A DNA stretch of 64,000 nt from Zonotrichia leucophrys gambelii (GCF_028769735.1 NC_088170.1:47215585-47279584); one strand, 5' to 3'; shown: positions 1 to 12,744, numbered from the stretch's first letter. Notes: a model not told the origin generated them from the sequence alone. Made by a program: numbers and translations.

Positions 1-555
1 GTTCCACCTGGCTGTGATGAGGGCCAACTGTGTGCTTGGCTGTAAAAATAGGGTTGTAGCCACTAGACCATGGGAAGTGCTTAATCACTTCAGTGTGTTG
101 CTCATTTGAGAGTTTCTGGAACACTCTGTCCAGCTGTGGGCCCCTGAGTACAGGAAAGAGATTTGGATCAGCCGGAGCGAGTTCAGCAAAGAGCCATCAA
201 GGTGGCTGAAATCCTGTGAAGGCTGAGGGAGCTGAGCTTCTTCAGCTTGTTCACGAGATGCTGTTCCAGGGGACTTAAGGGACTACAAAGAGTACAGAGG
301 CAGGCTGTTTGCTGAAGTGCACACTGGGAGAATGAGAAACAGTGCACATAAATTGAAGCATGAAAGTTTCTGATGTTAGAGCATAATTAAGCACTGGAGC
401 AGTATCACTGAAGTTACAGTAGCTATATTGGAGACTTTCAAGAGTGGACACACTCTTGACCTATAAAATAGGTCTTAATTCTGTATTATCCCTGCTCTGA
501 GCAGAGAGACAAAAGACCTCCTGGCATCCCTACCAATCTAAGTGATGCTGTAAAA
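1..555 (+). mobile_element. CR1 LINE fragment, 3' portion, cut by window edge
   Basis: This is a non-LTR retrotransposon remnant in forward orientation. From the first bases it follows the order of the CR1 3' region. Degenerate ORF2-tail sequence comes first (around 30-110), then the 'gtccagctgtgggcccctgagtac' type block near 129, then the 'ggctgagggagctgagcttcttcagc' block near 221. A degraded stretch with 'gagactttcaagagtgg' near 430 follows. The terminal 'ctgctctgagca...gacctcctggcatccctaccaa' block then leads into the 3' end around 550. The copy is old and full of substitutions and indels, so no reading frame survives. Its 5' limit lies outside the window. CR1 copies are typically 5'-truncated, so nothing more than this tail may exist. 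The family assignment comes from recognition, not a database search. Confidence 0.82.
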
Positions 556-2422
556 AGGGAGGGTGATCTGATCTGTGCTGATGAATGTGCTGGGCTGGGT
601 ATAAGGAAATTATTTTTAAAGAAAAAGGAATTAGGTGTAATACTGTATTAGAGATAGGCTGTAGCCCTTTATCTGGACTACAAAGACAAAGCCTGGTATG
701 TCTGGGTTGCAGAAATAGTCTTCACAAGCCTAGGAATGCACCTGAGTGGCTTGAAATTCAGGATCAGGAGAAGACCATAGATCTCTCCTTGAAGAGGGTT
801 TCTTGCCATTTTTTCCCAGTTTGATATTTCAGAGTCACAGGTGAGACTGTCATTGCTTATTTTAATGCTGATGATGTGCCTTCAAAATATGTTATACATG
901 ATAGATAAAGCTTTTAGGGCATATTTTAATATATTGGTAATAGTTAAGCTTATGTAAAAGGCCTAGTGTGAAGGCTGTCTTTAACTTGGTTTGTCAGACT
1001 ATAGGTCTCTGTGAAAATTTACTGGAAAATGTAAAAGCACAATTTAACTAATGCTGTGAGCAAAGAAAACAATAATTAATAATTTCACTCTCTATAAATA
1101 GTGGGGGGGTTTGGCCCCACACACTTCTGCAATATTGTGTCCATAGTAACGTAATAAATATATACATTTCTTTGAAGTTTTAATACCCTTTTTGAGGCAT
1201 ACAGCACCCTATAAAATTTTATTTATAAGTGGAATATAGCATACAAACAATGAAAAGCTTTCAAAGATAAATTAATTGCAGGTATTAGAATGCACTCATA
1301 ATTATGCTTTTTACCATTCATTTGAGCTGGCTTGTTATTTGGCACTTTGGGATTTCTGTTCAATTCATGGAAGGTTTTCAACTATATTGGTCCTAGTATG
1401 TAACAGTGTTTTTATATAGACATAGGCACATAATACTTATGAAAATACTGGAATGAAGTACCATGAAAATTAATATTCTGCTTTTTCCCTAAAGACATTT
1501 TAAATGACAGACTTTATGTTATTTTTACAAAAACTTGATATTAACCTATATATATCCTAAATATCACAGTCATTTTATTTGCAGCATGCTTTAGCACAGT
1601 GCCAACATCTTACACACCATAGAGTATTTATTTTATGTGAAGTATATTTACGATAATTTACATTTTTAGTAAACCATGTGTATTTGAAATATTCATATTG
1701 CAAAAGATCTTATTATGCCTATATACATGGTATAGAGTACTAGATTTTTTCTGTGAAAAAATATAACCTCAGCAAACTTCTGGAAATATTTCCTTTTCTG
1801 CCCTTGAAATCAATTTTGTATTATGGACTTTGTTGCTCAAATATGTTTTAAGGGATTTAAAATTGTTCTGTACAGTCTTAGTTTAATTTCCAGCAAAGTA
1901 GATGGTAAGAATTGGACATAGCTGTAGTGCTCATGCTTGGAAAAGCCACAAGTAAGTGCACATTAATTTTACTGGTTTCATTACAGTAGCGCATTTAGGG
2001 TGTCTCCTGAAATCAGCCCACTTCTGATGGCCCCTGTTCAAAAGCCTGGGAAGAATAAGTTCCAACTCAGATTGCTTACAGCACCAGCAAATCAGATTCT
2101 GCCTGCTTGGATTCCAGTGTGCATCCCAATATTTCTTCCTACTGTTGTGTCTTCATTGCAAGCATTGCCAAATAACAAATTGTTTACAGAATATCAGTGA
2201 GTGTAGGTAATGCTTTACCCTGTATCTAGTTACTGTACGCTTTACGCATTTCTAAACTTCTAGCTCTACAATGTTCAAGAGGAATTAATAAAACTTCTGA
2301 AAGGATCCAGCATTTAGCACATCCAAACATCCTAGAACTCGTGTCACTCCTGAGGACTTGGTGATGTTTTTCCACAGCACTTGGGAACACGTCATAATAC
2401 TTATGGAAAAGTGGAGCATCCT
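556..2422. other. AT-rich unique sequence, no gene seen
   Basis: This stretch has no recognisable repeat or gene. A 79-codon open frame at 585-824 has no recognisable motif and no convincing promoter or splice context. A G run of seven occurs near 1104. Several AATAAA-type hexamers are present, but they are expected by chance at this base composition. Confidence 0.6.
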
Positions 2423-2612
2423 TCCACAGAATCACAGAACTCACGGAATGAATCCGGGTGGAAGGAACCCCAGTGGATTATCTGGTCCAAGCTCCCTGCT
2501 CAAACAGGGCCATCCCAGAGCACATGGCACAGGATTGTGTCCAGATGGTTCTTGAATATCTCCAGTGAGAGAGACTCCACAGCCCTCTCTGGGCAATCTG
2601 TTCTTTCTTGCT
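2423..2612 (-). mobile_element. CR1 LINE fragment, 3' end, reverse orientation
   Basis: Read on the minus strand this is the last ~190 bp of a CR1 element. On the plus strand it opens with the reversed CR1 terminus ('cacagaatcacagaactcac' near 2424). It continues with 'aggaaccccagtggattatctgg', the 'acaggattgtgtccagatgg' block near 2530, and the 'atctccagtgagagagactccac' and 'ctctctgggcaatctgttc' blocks up to about 2605. Overlapping short open frames on both strands are by-products of this repeat. It is truncated at its 5' side, as usual for CR1. Confidence 0.85.
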
Positions 2613-5600
2613 AGCATTGTAAGAATGTGAAATACCGGTTCCCACACTCATATGTGCAGCAGAAATGAACAGCAGCATCTCAGGCTGATGGCAGTTTCTG
2701 TTTACAATGGCTAAAGCAACTAGGATAATGAAATAAACAGGACTCTGGGAATAGATAATATAGAATGAAAATGTAGAAATGCTTCTGCAGTTAGCTGATT
2801 TTTATGAGTTTCTGATGCTACCCAGATTTTTTTTAATATTAGTTCTTGACTTGGAAAAGTGAAAAATACAGAGTGGGACCTAAAGCACTTGATTCTTAGC
2901 ACAGAAAACATTTTTTATACTTTGTACTGTGTCCCTAGCAAAGTGACTCCTGGAATGTGCCAAAGTAAAGGAACCAATCATCATCGCCACCACCAATAAT
3001 AATAACAATAACTTTGCATTTATATAATTTAGCAATTATCACCTGGCTTCACATCAGCTATTTGGTCTGTGCTTACAATTATATATAATTGCCTCTTTTT
3101 ACACATCGGTACATAATTGTGGTGACTTCTTGTAACAGCCTCATAAAACCTCTCTTACACTCAACAGTCCATAAAAAGTTACTGTGTTATGATGGTTTCC
3201 TAAAAAGAAAAAATAGCTTACTAAGTTCAAGGAAAGATTTTAGTTTCCTCCAAAATTGCATGCCCTCCCATCTTCCCTCTCTGCGATCTCTTGAATGTCA
3301 AATTTCAGTTGCTGTTGCTGACTCCATTTCCAAGGTCTCACAACAAGCCATAAAAGGAAATTGGCTATTTTTCTACCACTGCTTCCTGGCTTCATGTTTT
3401 TATCATCACCTCTATTAAGAAAATGCTTGAAAATTGATTTTATGTCCATAGTTTCCCATTTCATAGAAGTCATGACCAGAAAACTGGCCATAAGGACATG
3501 GAAAAGCAAGATGCTTTGGTCAGTTTTGTGATTTAAGGTATATATTCTTCAGGGGAAACTGCAGAAGGGTCTGTGGAGAAGCAATTTGCTCCTCACTCTC
3601 CAAAACATCAGTGTCCTGCTTCTTCTGTCAATAAAGTCTCCCTTGGAAGAATATTGAGTCAAAGGCAGCTGAAAGGAAAAGCAGTTTTCACAATAGAAAA
3701 GCATTTTTCTTTCCTTTTGAAAAGAAAGACAGTGCATAACTTTCCCCCCCTTTCATATTGGCATCTGTCTGCATATTCATTGCCCTTTTTTTGCAAATGA
3801 ATGATGCTTCAGCATCAAAAAAAATTGCTCAGTATTTGTTCAGTGCCTTAACAATGCATCAGTTAGTGTTCCTTTGTCTTTAGAAATGTAATTCTACCAA
3901 AAGAAATAATGGAAATGGACTTGACACTGATTCTGTTTGAATAGTGCATATATGTGAGTATCAAAATAGTTAAACCAGACAGGTTCCTAGAAACTAATCC
4001 TTCTTTTTTTTCTCTGAATTTGAGGAATCCCCACAATCTTGTCATTCCTTTTGGGTTTTTTGTGCAGATTTTTTATATGTTTCAGTTGGATAGTTGGTTT
4101 GGGATTTTTTTTTTGTTTGTTTTTTCCCCAGCACAACATGAGTTACATTTTCTGTGTTGCCATAAATATGAACGTCATTATTTCTCCTTTTGTAAGGTAA
4201 CTTTTTGGATTAGGTTTTCATTTTATTGTGTTGGCCAAGTGTCATTTGAAACAAACAGGAAATCTGAGCAGAGATTCAAGTAGTTCCATTCTGTGTTATG
4301 TGTCTGGGATGTCTGATTTGTTAATTCAAAGACATCTTCAAAATGGGAGTCATGTGGTGTAGATTACTCTCTCTGTGCTTTTTATGCTGTTGTCATCCAG
4401 AAAGATAAAAACTACCAAAAGTATAGGAAAGTTCATTGCTAATGTTTCCTTTTCACAATTCCAGCATCACTGGCCTGTGCTATGTTTCCTATCTACAAGC
4501 GTTCTTGTTGAGTCCTTTAAACAAATGGGAGTTTGAAACAGAAGCAAATAATTTCCATATAGTCAACAGACAAAATGAATATTTCCATTAAATTGTATAT
4601 TTATTTTGGAGTTCAAAAGGGCTTTTATTATGGCTTTTGTTGTTGTTGTTGTTAATCTACTAAAAATAAATTTACTCTAGAACTGTTACATTAGTCTAAG
4701 TACTGAACCTCTTAACTCATATTTAATTTGAAAATATCATATACAGTTAATTAAATTTTGAGTTGAGTTCTTTGGAAATAAACTTCTTGTTATTGATGAT
4801 GTCATTAGTGCCAGGAGATATTCATTTCCTGTGAAGGACTGTAATAACCCACTGGGACTTTTTTTTCCTTTTTTCAGTCCCTGCATGATAAATTAATAAT
4901 TCAGATAATTTGTTTATAAACTAGGCTGTAGGGGGACATTGCTGAACACTACAAATAAGTTTTTGATGTAGTTATAAAATTATTTCCTATGCTATTTATC
5001 ATTTCTTAAACCAGACACCGTTGATGAATATTCAACATCTGCATACAGCACAGGGAAACCTTTTTAATCAGCACTAATACTGAAGCGTGAATTTTCTAAT
5101 CAGCATAACTGGTGTGTGGTGTGGGAACCTATAGGGCTGGTGAATTTTTCAGATTAGGGGGTGTTAATGGATGGAGGAAGGACAGGCACTGACAGCTGGG
5201 CAGCACTCTCATTCAGTTTTAGTATTTCTCTGGCTTTCAGGAAAGAAATTAAGCCATTGGGGAAAAAATTGGTTTGAAAGGCACAGGCTACCCTTCACAA
5301 TGGCCCCAGGCTCCCTTTGGGCAGCAGGCTGGTGGCACTGTTTCAATGGGCTTTGACCCAAACTAACCAGCTTCTTTCTCATTCATGGATTTGTAGTTTT
5401 ACAAGATGGTGTTTTGTGTGGGGCAGCTCTTTGTATTTAAATGCATGGCCTGACAATGAAATCCAAGTTGTTTGTGGTTCTCTTGAATTATACCTCATCC
5501 TCTCATGTATTTGTTTTCATGGATCATAAATATACAATTAGATTTGATGTAATTTCACACTGCATTTTCTATGTCAGAAATAGATGCTTATTTTGTCAAG

Positions 5601-6378
5601 CTAAAAAGTTGCTGAGGCTGGTGAACTAGGAGATAGTTTGAGGAACCTCTCTTTTTTTTCACCTGAGTTAACTAGATGATGTTAAAGACTGCTTTTTCAT
5701 TCCTTTTTTTTTTTTTCTATGTCCTCTTACTATTTTTTCTTCTTCTGAGTTCAGAAGGTAGCTTCTTTCTCTAGGAAAGACAAGATTTAGGATGCAATAG
5801 ATGCAAATGCTAAGATTTTGCAAATGCTAATTATGTTCTAAATGCTAAGATTTTGTTCTGCTGCCTCTGTTCCCATATGGCCTAGGTCTTCCTTGTCTAA
5901 ACAGTTCAGTGCAGACATAGTACTGTACATGACACTGTCTGCCCCAAACCTTTGCTGGGGATTCCCTCTTCCATACTGGGGGTGTGGAATGGAAAGCCTG
6001 GCCATGTTTCAGGAGCTGTTTTCACTGTCTACCAAATTTAAGAGGTTTCTGAAAGTGCATCTATGATGGTATTGGACTGTGGGCTGAAGCATGGGTATGC
6101 TACTAATGCAGCTACTGCCAGCAGTCAGGAAACAGCCTGCAAGAGACGACTAGGGTAGGGCAGGAAGGAGGGGAAAATTCCTTTATCAGGACTGGGCTGC
6201 CAGAACCATTAGAAAACCAGGTTAAAAAGAAATGTAACTGTACGAAGATTGACTAACAGTATAGTGTGGTCATCATAACACAGTCCATCCTTGCATTTAC
6301 TTTTATTTTTGTGCAGTGGTGAGAGAGATATCATCTGGAGGACCATAAACTGCACCTGCTGCAAGTCATTCTGAACTT
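2613..6378. other. AT-rich unique sequence with minor simple repeats
   Basis: No gene was recognised. Visible items are a T-rich run near 4105-4125, a (TTG)n tract at 4637-4653, another T-run near 5705-5717, and a short direct repeat. The repeat is a 16-bp unit with the core 'aaatgctaagattttg' at 5805-5820 and again at 5840-5855. Open frames of 109 codons or fewer (for example 3089-3418, 3954-4283 and 5842-6066) show no recognisable domain. Confidence 0.55.
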
Positions 6379-6445
6379 AGGCCAAATTCAGTACAAGCAG
6401 GAACAACTCCATTGACGTTACACTTGCTTACACCTGTAGTGAGTT
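6379..6445. repeat. Relic of an ancient sauropsid palindromic repeat
   Basis: The segment contains 'ggccaaattcagtac', then a core 'aactccattgacgttacact', then 'cttacacctgtagtgag'. From memory this follows the layout of old MITE-like repeats of turtles, crocodilians and birds. Those have a central 'tccattgacttcaatgga' palindrome and outer arms ending in 'ggccaaattc' and its complement. Only the left half is clear here. The family is not named because I cannot search for it. Confidence 0.4.
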
Positions 6446-8950
6446 TAATACTGAGTGCATGCATTGACTTGTACTAATTATGTTGCCTGAAATGATTATG
6501 CACCAACCCAGTCTATAGCAAACCTCTGAAGCCTCTTCAAGTCAGGTGTTTTATGATAATTTGCATTGCAATTGCTCTCTTCTGTGCTGGTCTGTAGTAT
6601 CTGAATGCACTCTCAGACTCTTTCTGGTTAATCTGTTTTCATAAGCACTCTACTAGTTCTTCTGTGACTGCAGTTTACTTGCAATAAGCTGCAGAAGCTT
6701 CACACTAAACAGCAAAAGTGCCCATGGCAGGATATTTTCAGCATCAAGGAGCTGAGTGTGGGCTGCAGAAACTGCTGGGGAAGCAAATTAAGTACTCAGA
6801 TGATTAAAGCAGGTTCCATGTGACCATGGCTGCCTGTTGATACTACCTACCTGAAGAGGTTTCAGTTAAACCCACGTGGGTCCTCAAGAGCTGCAGTCAC
6901 TGACAGCAGTGCAGATATTCCAGGAAGGAAGTAAATAAATTCACAGCTGATATGGCTAACTTTCAGCAAATCCATCTTCCCTTTTATCAACATGATATAT
7001 AATATGATTGTAGAATTCCATGTTGTTTCATATGTGTTTACACCATTATGTTGCAGGCCAGCATTCTCTTGACTTCTTTGCCACAGCAGCAACACACTGC
7101 TCACACTATTGAGCTTGATGTCCACCTGCATCCCAATGGCCCTTTTCACAAAACTGCTCTCCAGCCAGGTAAATCTCAGCCAGTGCTGTACTCCTGGATT
7201 ACGTTTTCCCAGATACTTATTCTTGTTGAACTTCATAAGGTTTTCAATGACTTGAGAATTAAAATATAATCATATCTTATAAACTACCCCAAATATTTAT
7301 GACCAACTTTGTTAATGTAATGTTTCTTACTGCAGCTGTTAAGGCTTTTGCAATCTCTTTACTTATTATTTTTTTCTCTCTAGGAAGTAAAAACACATGT
7401 CCTGGCTTGTTTTATACTCAGACAAACATCTGTCATCTTTCAACCACCTGCAAGATTCAAAAATTACAATATCCCACCCAATGTAGTCAGGCCTATACTT
7501 TTAATTATTCCTCAGAATGTTGTTATTACACAGTGCTGAGACATTATATTCTGAATTCCCAAGAGATATAATATAAAGTATCAAGCCTTTTCAACACAGT
7601 AATCTTCTTGTGATGATCTTCTATTTTCTAGGTATTTGTCTACCTGGTAAAACCACCACATAACAAGACAACTGGCAGCTTCTGTTCAGCAGAAGCAGAT
7701 TATAATGGCAGGTCAAGACTAACACATACTGCATAACTTTGTAGCTAAGTTAGTAATTCCTCTTCTGACTTCCCATTTCTAAAAAAATCTCTTAACACGA
7801 TTATTCCAGAATTTGTATTTTCTGCTTACAAAACTACATAATAGGCTAAATAAGAGCTATGTCTACTTTGTGATAATATTTTAAAATATTGTAATCACTC
7901 CATACCTGGCATTATTAGACAGTGAAATAGTTTATACTCTCCTCTCATAACTGTTGTAGCCAGCCCCTGCAAATATTCTTTGAGCTGATATCTTCCCAGC
8001 ATTTCCTTCATCTGTCTACGTTAAACACCTCAAAATAGCTCTGGCCTCTCTCAGTGTCTTTTAGTCCTGTTCTTCTCAAACATTCATTACATGCCATGAA
8101 TTTATCAGTGCAATAGTTTTCTTTTTCCTTTCTTTTTTCTTTTTTTTTTCACAAGTTATCTTTAATAGTTTGAGAGTCAGATTAAGCTCAGAATTTGCTT
8201 TTCAATCAATGAAAAATAGCAGACTGGGTATTGAGGGACAATTGTTCCTCAATTGCCATGAAAAGAGTAATCCATGTTACAAGTCCCAGAATTTGGCTTT
8301 CCTATCCTCTCAAAACTGCTGAAGGATAAGGGCACCAGCCAGTTAACAGAGATGTGAATAAAGACTACAGCGAATGAGACATACCACAAAACCTGGCTTT
8401 TTCAAATAGCTGGCTGCTACTATTCAATCAGAATACAGAAGGCTTTTTGGTATGGAAATGTTTAATAAGCTATAAATTAGTCAGACAACAGTTTTCTTCC
8501 CTTCTGACTTCCTCAAACAATCCTTCCAAGGCCTTTCCATATGTTCTTTTTCTCAGTGTATGAGCAGTTTGCAGTAAATCTATTTTTCCCCCCAGAAATT
8601 AGCTGTGTTCACAATTTGGAAATGTTTATAGAAAATTATTATTCAGACACTGATCTATATTGCATTTTGAATGGGGAATGATTTTTTGAGTTGGCATTGT
8701 TGCAGTATTTTATGATATAGTTGTTCTGCACTTCTTTCACAGCAAGGATCTAATAATGTAATGTGTGTTCTGAAAAACACATTAAAATGACATTATGTGA
8801 TCAGGATGCCAATTATAGTATGACTAAAGACTAGCTATCAAGCTACAGAAAGTCAGTAATTATGCTGATATAAACATAATGTTTATATGTATTGAACAGA
8901 AAAAAATGAATCCCATTTTATTACTTACATATGATTATTGACAAAACACT
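6446..8950. other. AT-rich unique sequence, no gene seen
   Basis: The 124-codon minus-strand frame (6862-7236) and the plus-strand frames at 7048-7269 and 7299-7571 overlap each other. They show no domain and no flanking splice or promoter pattern that I can defend. A pyrimidine tract lies near 8118-8150. Confidence 0.55.
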
Positions 8951-9062
8951 TAGGCATACATTTTCAAAGTGTTGTGTGCTTTTTTAGCTGCATGACTCCC
9001 ATTTAAGTCAATAGGAATCACATAGTTAAACCCCCATGCAACGTTTTGAAAAACTGCCACAG
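8951..9062. repeat. Relic of an ancient palindromic repeat (second type)
   Basis: Left arm sequence 'taggcatacattttcaaag' leads to a core 'cccatttaagtcaatagga' near 8998. A right arm containing 'gttttgaaaaactgcc' follows near 9042. The arms are imperfect inverted copies (tttcaaa against tttgaaa) around a degenerate 'cccattgacttcaatggga' palindrome. This is the pattern of a long-dead, MITE-like sauropsid repeat as I remember it. Strand is undefined because the element is palindromic. Confidence 0.45.
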
Positions 9063-10180
9063 AGAAACCTCTCTTTTATTGCTTAGCTACACAAACCATT
9101 TTATTCTTTAGTAGTTCTTCCACGTGGCATGCCAGTAGTGTTGGCTGTAAGTAGTCCCATTAAAAAACACAAACACCTACAGGCCTCAAAATATGGTGGT
9201 CTTTTACAGGCAGATTGAAAAATAATAACATGATTTGTACTTCTATTGCTACTTTCATCAGTTAAATGCTGGTGTTTAATGCTTTTATTTGTTTATGCTC
9301 CACATCATTCCTCCAAGTAGGTGCACTCCAAGTATCTGCCACCTTTGGTGGCTCACTCAAGGAGACAAGGTGAGTCAGTGGAAGAACAAAGAATTGAACC
9401 AGGCCAGCGCCAGGTCCTTGTTCGCTTGTACCAGCTATGAAATAGTTTCACTACACAAAGAGTCATCATTCAATAGTATGTAACGCATATGAAATGCTAA
9501 CATTAATTGAAAATGGCACCGGAGTGACCTCACTTCAGTCTACTGAGGTCTGATATTGCTTCTTTTCACTCATTAATTCATTAATTAGTTTAAAAGGGCT
9601 AATGGAAAACAAAAATATTCCATTTGCCAGAGTAGATCACTGCTGAATATTTATATATAATTTTTTTATTATTCATACGGAATGATAACTGCTTAATGGA
9701 CAAGTCATTGTGTGGTGTTTTGTTGTTGAGACAAACACACTCCAGAATTTTTAGAGCTCATCAATTTAAAGGATTGATGGTATCTTCTCTAGAATTTGAT
9801 TTTGCAAGGCTAAAGGAGCTCTAGGAAAACAATCTTCTGAACAGCTTAGTAGATTCACAAGTGCTTCACAACTCAAGCACTTCCTTACTGCATTGATGGC
9901 CTCAACGACTTTGCAGCAAGAGCAGAGTGGTGTCATATGAAATCTTTATGCTTATTATAGCTCTCTCTTAGGCAAAAGAAGAAATTTGAACATGTTATTT
10001 CTTTAAACTAAATGAAAAAGCATTTGAGTAAATTATTCATCATTATTAGTGCCTATGTATAGAAAAAATAATATTTTTATATACATGCTGGAGAAATTGA
10101 AGAATTTTAGATGTATCATTAGCTGTGGAATTAATCAGTTCGAAGTTGTGTATTTAGAGAATCTTGTTGAGATATGTATT
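9063..10180. other. AT-rich unique sequence with a TAAT-rich block
   Basis: No gene was seen. The block around 9490-9720 is dense in TAAT/ATTA homeodomain-type cores. It includes three closely spaced 'ttaatt' sites near 9573-9590, and it keeps a few CpGs. This is compatible with a conserved non-coding element, but conservation cannot be judged from one sequence. Confidence 0.35.
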
Positions 10181-10247
10181 TATATTATATTATATTATAT
10201 TATATTATATTATATTATATTATATTATATTATATTATATTATATTA
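10181..10247. repeat. (TATAT)n microsatellite, about 13 copies
   Basis: A pure pentanucleotide TATAT array of 67 bp lies here, preceded by a short TATTT variant. It is uninterrupted, suggesting ongoing length mutation. A 78-codon frame covering it (10049-10285) merely translates the repeat as Tyr/Ile/Leu. Confidence 0.97.
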
Positions 10248-12574
10248 CCTTCAGTTCTTCTCAGCTAAGATGCAGCTTCTCATAAACTGACTGGCCTATT
10301 TATGAACATAAATGTCAGCCACACACACATTTCCTTAGAATAGAAAGTATAAGTTAGTGCAAAAGAAAGGTCTTCAAGATTAAGAATATTCATAAAATGA
10401 AAATTAGAATTCAATAAGATTCTTCTTACCATCCTGAGATATTTCATTTAATAGCAATATTTTTCTTATTTCACTGCAATAGTACTGCCATGCTCTAAGA
10501 CAGAAATTGTTTTTCCTAGTCGATTGTACCCTTGTGCCTTTGTTGCTTGTATTTCTATCGACATTGAGTGCATTATCCATTGTTAAATGATTGATAAAAA
10601 TTGTTAAATAAGGCAAACACTATACTCAGTGTAGTGTAATGAGGCCTATCATGAAGGAGAAATACTTCTCATCATGATATTAAAATTAAATGTAGCATTT
10701 TAAAAATTCTTGACATAAATAAAGAAGTTATTTATCTGGACCAATGCTTTTTCTGTAAGCCCAGTGTTCTGTATAAGTCATTGACAAAGAACATATTTTA
10801 TTCTGTGGAATACCTTCATTTTGTTCTTCTCAAATGCATTTTGAGCTTGCAATCATTAACCCTAAGATATTCCACAACTGTATGGCTTTCCTGTGTAGGG
10901 CTGTAACAGCTATTGCAGTCATATTTTGCCTACAGTTTTGCATATCCATAAGAATTCCTTTTTCCACATGGAATGTGATACATGCCCTCACATTTAATTG
11001 TGTATGATAAACACACTCTTATTCCTGACTCTATTAAAATACCGAATTTAGCAGCTGTCTCTATGCATGCAGTTACCCACATGCCCTTCCTCTCCCCTCC
11101 AATTCCAACCAAGAATATTCCCAAGCTAAAGGAAACTGAGCTAGCAGCCACAAGGCATGCAGTACCTGTCGCCATCAGCGTACAAGGCAACGATGGAGTC
11201 AGTATCACATCCAATTGTCTTTGGTTGCTTTTCCTTATGACAAGCTAGTCATGCAGAGCTGAACCCTTGCAATGAGTTTCCATTACGCCTCGAAAGCAGA
11301 CTTTCAGGCTAATATCTGCATACATGACTACTGCAATTACATAGCCAATACAAGGTCTATCTCGAAACCACTGGCTGTTTTTTATTTTAAATACCTGGTT
11401 TTGATCTTTTTAATGATGTTGCTTTTCTCTTTTGAAACTGACTTCTCTGTCATCCCTTACTTAGAGTGTGACAGAGCCTTATCTGCCATGTTTTTCACAG
11501 AAACTTTCATCTTAGTGTAATTGGCAATGTTTCTTGTTTTTTAAATTATTTTCTCTGTTTTCTATATATTTAGTATTTTTGAAGTTATTAAATATAATCT
11601 TTCACATGTTGATGTACGAGCATGTTGCAGTAGTTATTTTTCTTGGGTGCTACACTATGGAACAGAACTAATCTATAAAAGTAATGATGTATTATTAAAA
11701 ATAGCTTTTAAAATCTGAAACCGTCTTCTACCTTAGTTTTCTTAGCTGCTCTTCATGCTATGTGTTCTCCTTCTCAAGGAAGACCCTTAACTGGTTTTTT
11801 GTGTGTGTTGGCTTTATTGTTTGTTTGTTCTTTTCCTTTTGGTAGTTTCTTCTCCTGATCTTTTAATACATAAGAATTCAAATTTGGGATAAATTCTCAT
11901 TTCCCTTTTAGCCCCTTCTCTCATTTATCTATGATATTGTTTCCTGAGAGAATTTCAACTACATCGAAGGGCAGATGGTTCACAGATTCCTTTTCTTGTG
12001 GTTAATTTCCATTCAGTTCTACAGAGGAACCTATGTATTTCACATCTCCTCTTTGTTTCTCTTACATGAAAACAAAATTCAGTAAAAATGAGATATTTAA
12101 CTGAAAAAATGTCAACAAATGAATTCTTTTGCTGTCGAAGACCAATCTATATTCTTAATGCCCAAACATCCAGGGACACCTAAGCATCATAGTGGCGAGT
12201 AGATACTGTAATATGTGCCAACAGGAGCTCATCATGCTAAAAGAGAGGATTCTTTCCTTCTTTTTGTGTGTAAATTACTTGCCTAATCTATCTAATGGCC
12301 TCCAAATCTGTAGTGCATTTAACTTCACTGTTACTTTGTGGGATGTGCATCCTATAATTCAGCTAAAGTTCAGTGACATTAATTGGTTTAGGAAAGGCCA
12401 CATAGGAAGATGATGGTAGAGAGAGTGAGTGATCATAAATCCTTTAATTAACAATGTATAATAACATATATATTCTTTATTCATAATTACATATACACAG
12501 CAGGCGTACAATCTAATTTTTTTTCTGAGGAGGGTTTTTTATACATCACCAAAAGTAATTTAATACAAGAAGAC
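10248..12574. other. AT-rich unique sequence containing a CpG-retaining block
   Basis: The segment 10920-11390 stands out from its surroundings. It has more CpG dinucleotides, fewer homopolymers, and open frames on both strands (10930-11214 minus, 10982-11248 plus, 11272-11520 plus). No domain is recognisable in any frame. The overlap of open frames argues for non-coding sequence. A conserved regulatory element is one possible reading. Confidence 0.4.
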
Positions 12575-12600
12575 CTAAGGCAGCAGTAATGCTGCCTTAG
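12575..12600. other. Perfect 11-bp stem, 4-nt loop hairpin
   Basis: The left arm 'ctaaggcagca' (12575-12585) is an exact reverse complement of 'tgctgccttag' (12590-12600), separated by 'gtaa'. A few weak pairs extend it on both sides (aag against ctt). The stem is GC-richer than its surroundings. It is too short to be a microRNA precursor by itself. Confidence 0.9.
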
Positions 12601-12744
12601 CTGCTTTTGGGGATATGCAGCAGAAGATTCATGTATTTCCAGGTCTGAAGACTTTGAGCTCAAATTTATAGTGATGTATTAACCTGTATCTCAATGATTA
12701 ATGAATTTAAGTTCAATTTTTTGTGCAGAAAACAAAGTCCTCTA
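12601..12744. other. Short AT-rich unique stretch
   Basis: Nothing recognisable lies between the hairpin and the pyrimidine-rich block that follows. Confidence 0.5.

Noticed and set aside
6862..7236. 124-codon minus-strand frame as a small gene
   Set aside because: It has no recognised domain and plus-strand frames overlap it. It lies in AT-rich DNA with no promoter or splice support.
10049..10285. 78-codon frame with Tyr-Ile-Leu repeats resembling a membrane segment
   Set aside because: The hydrophobic stretch is the TATAT microsatellite.
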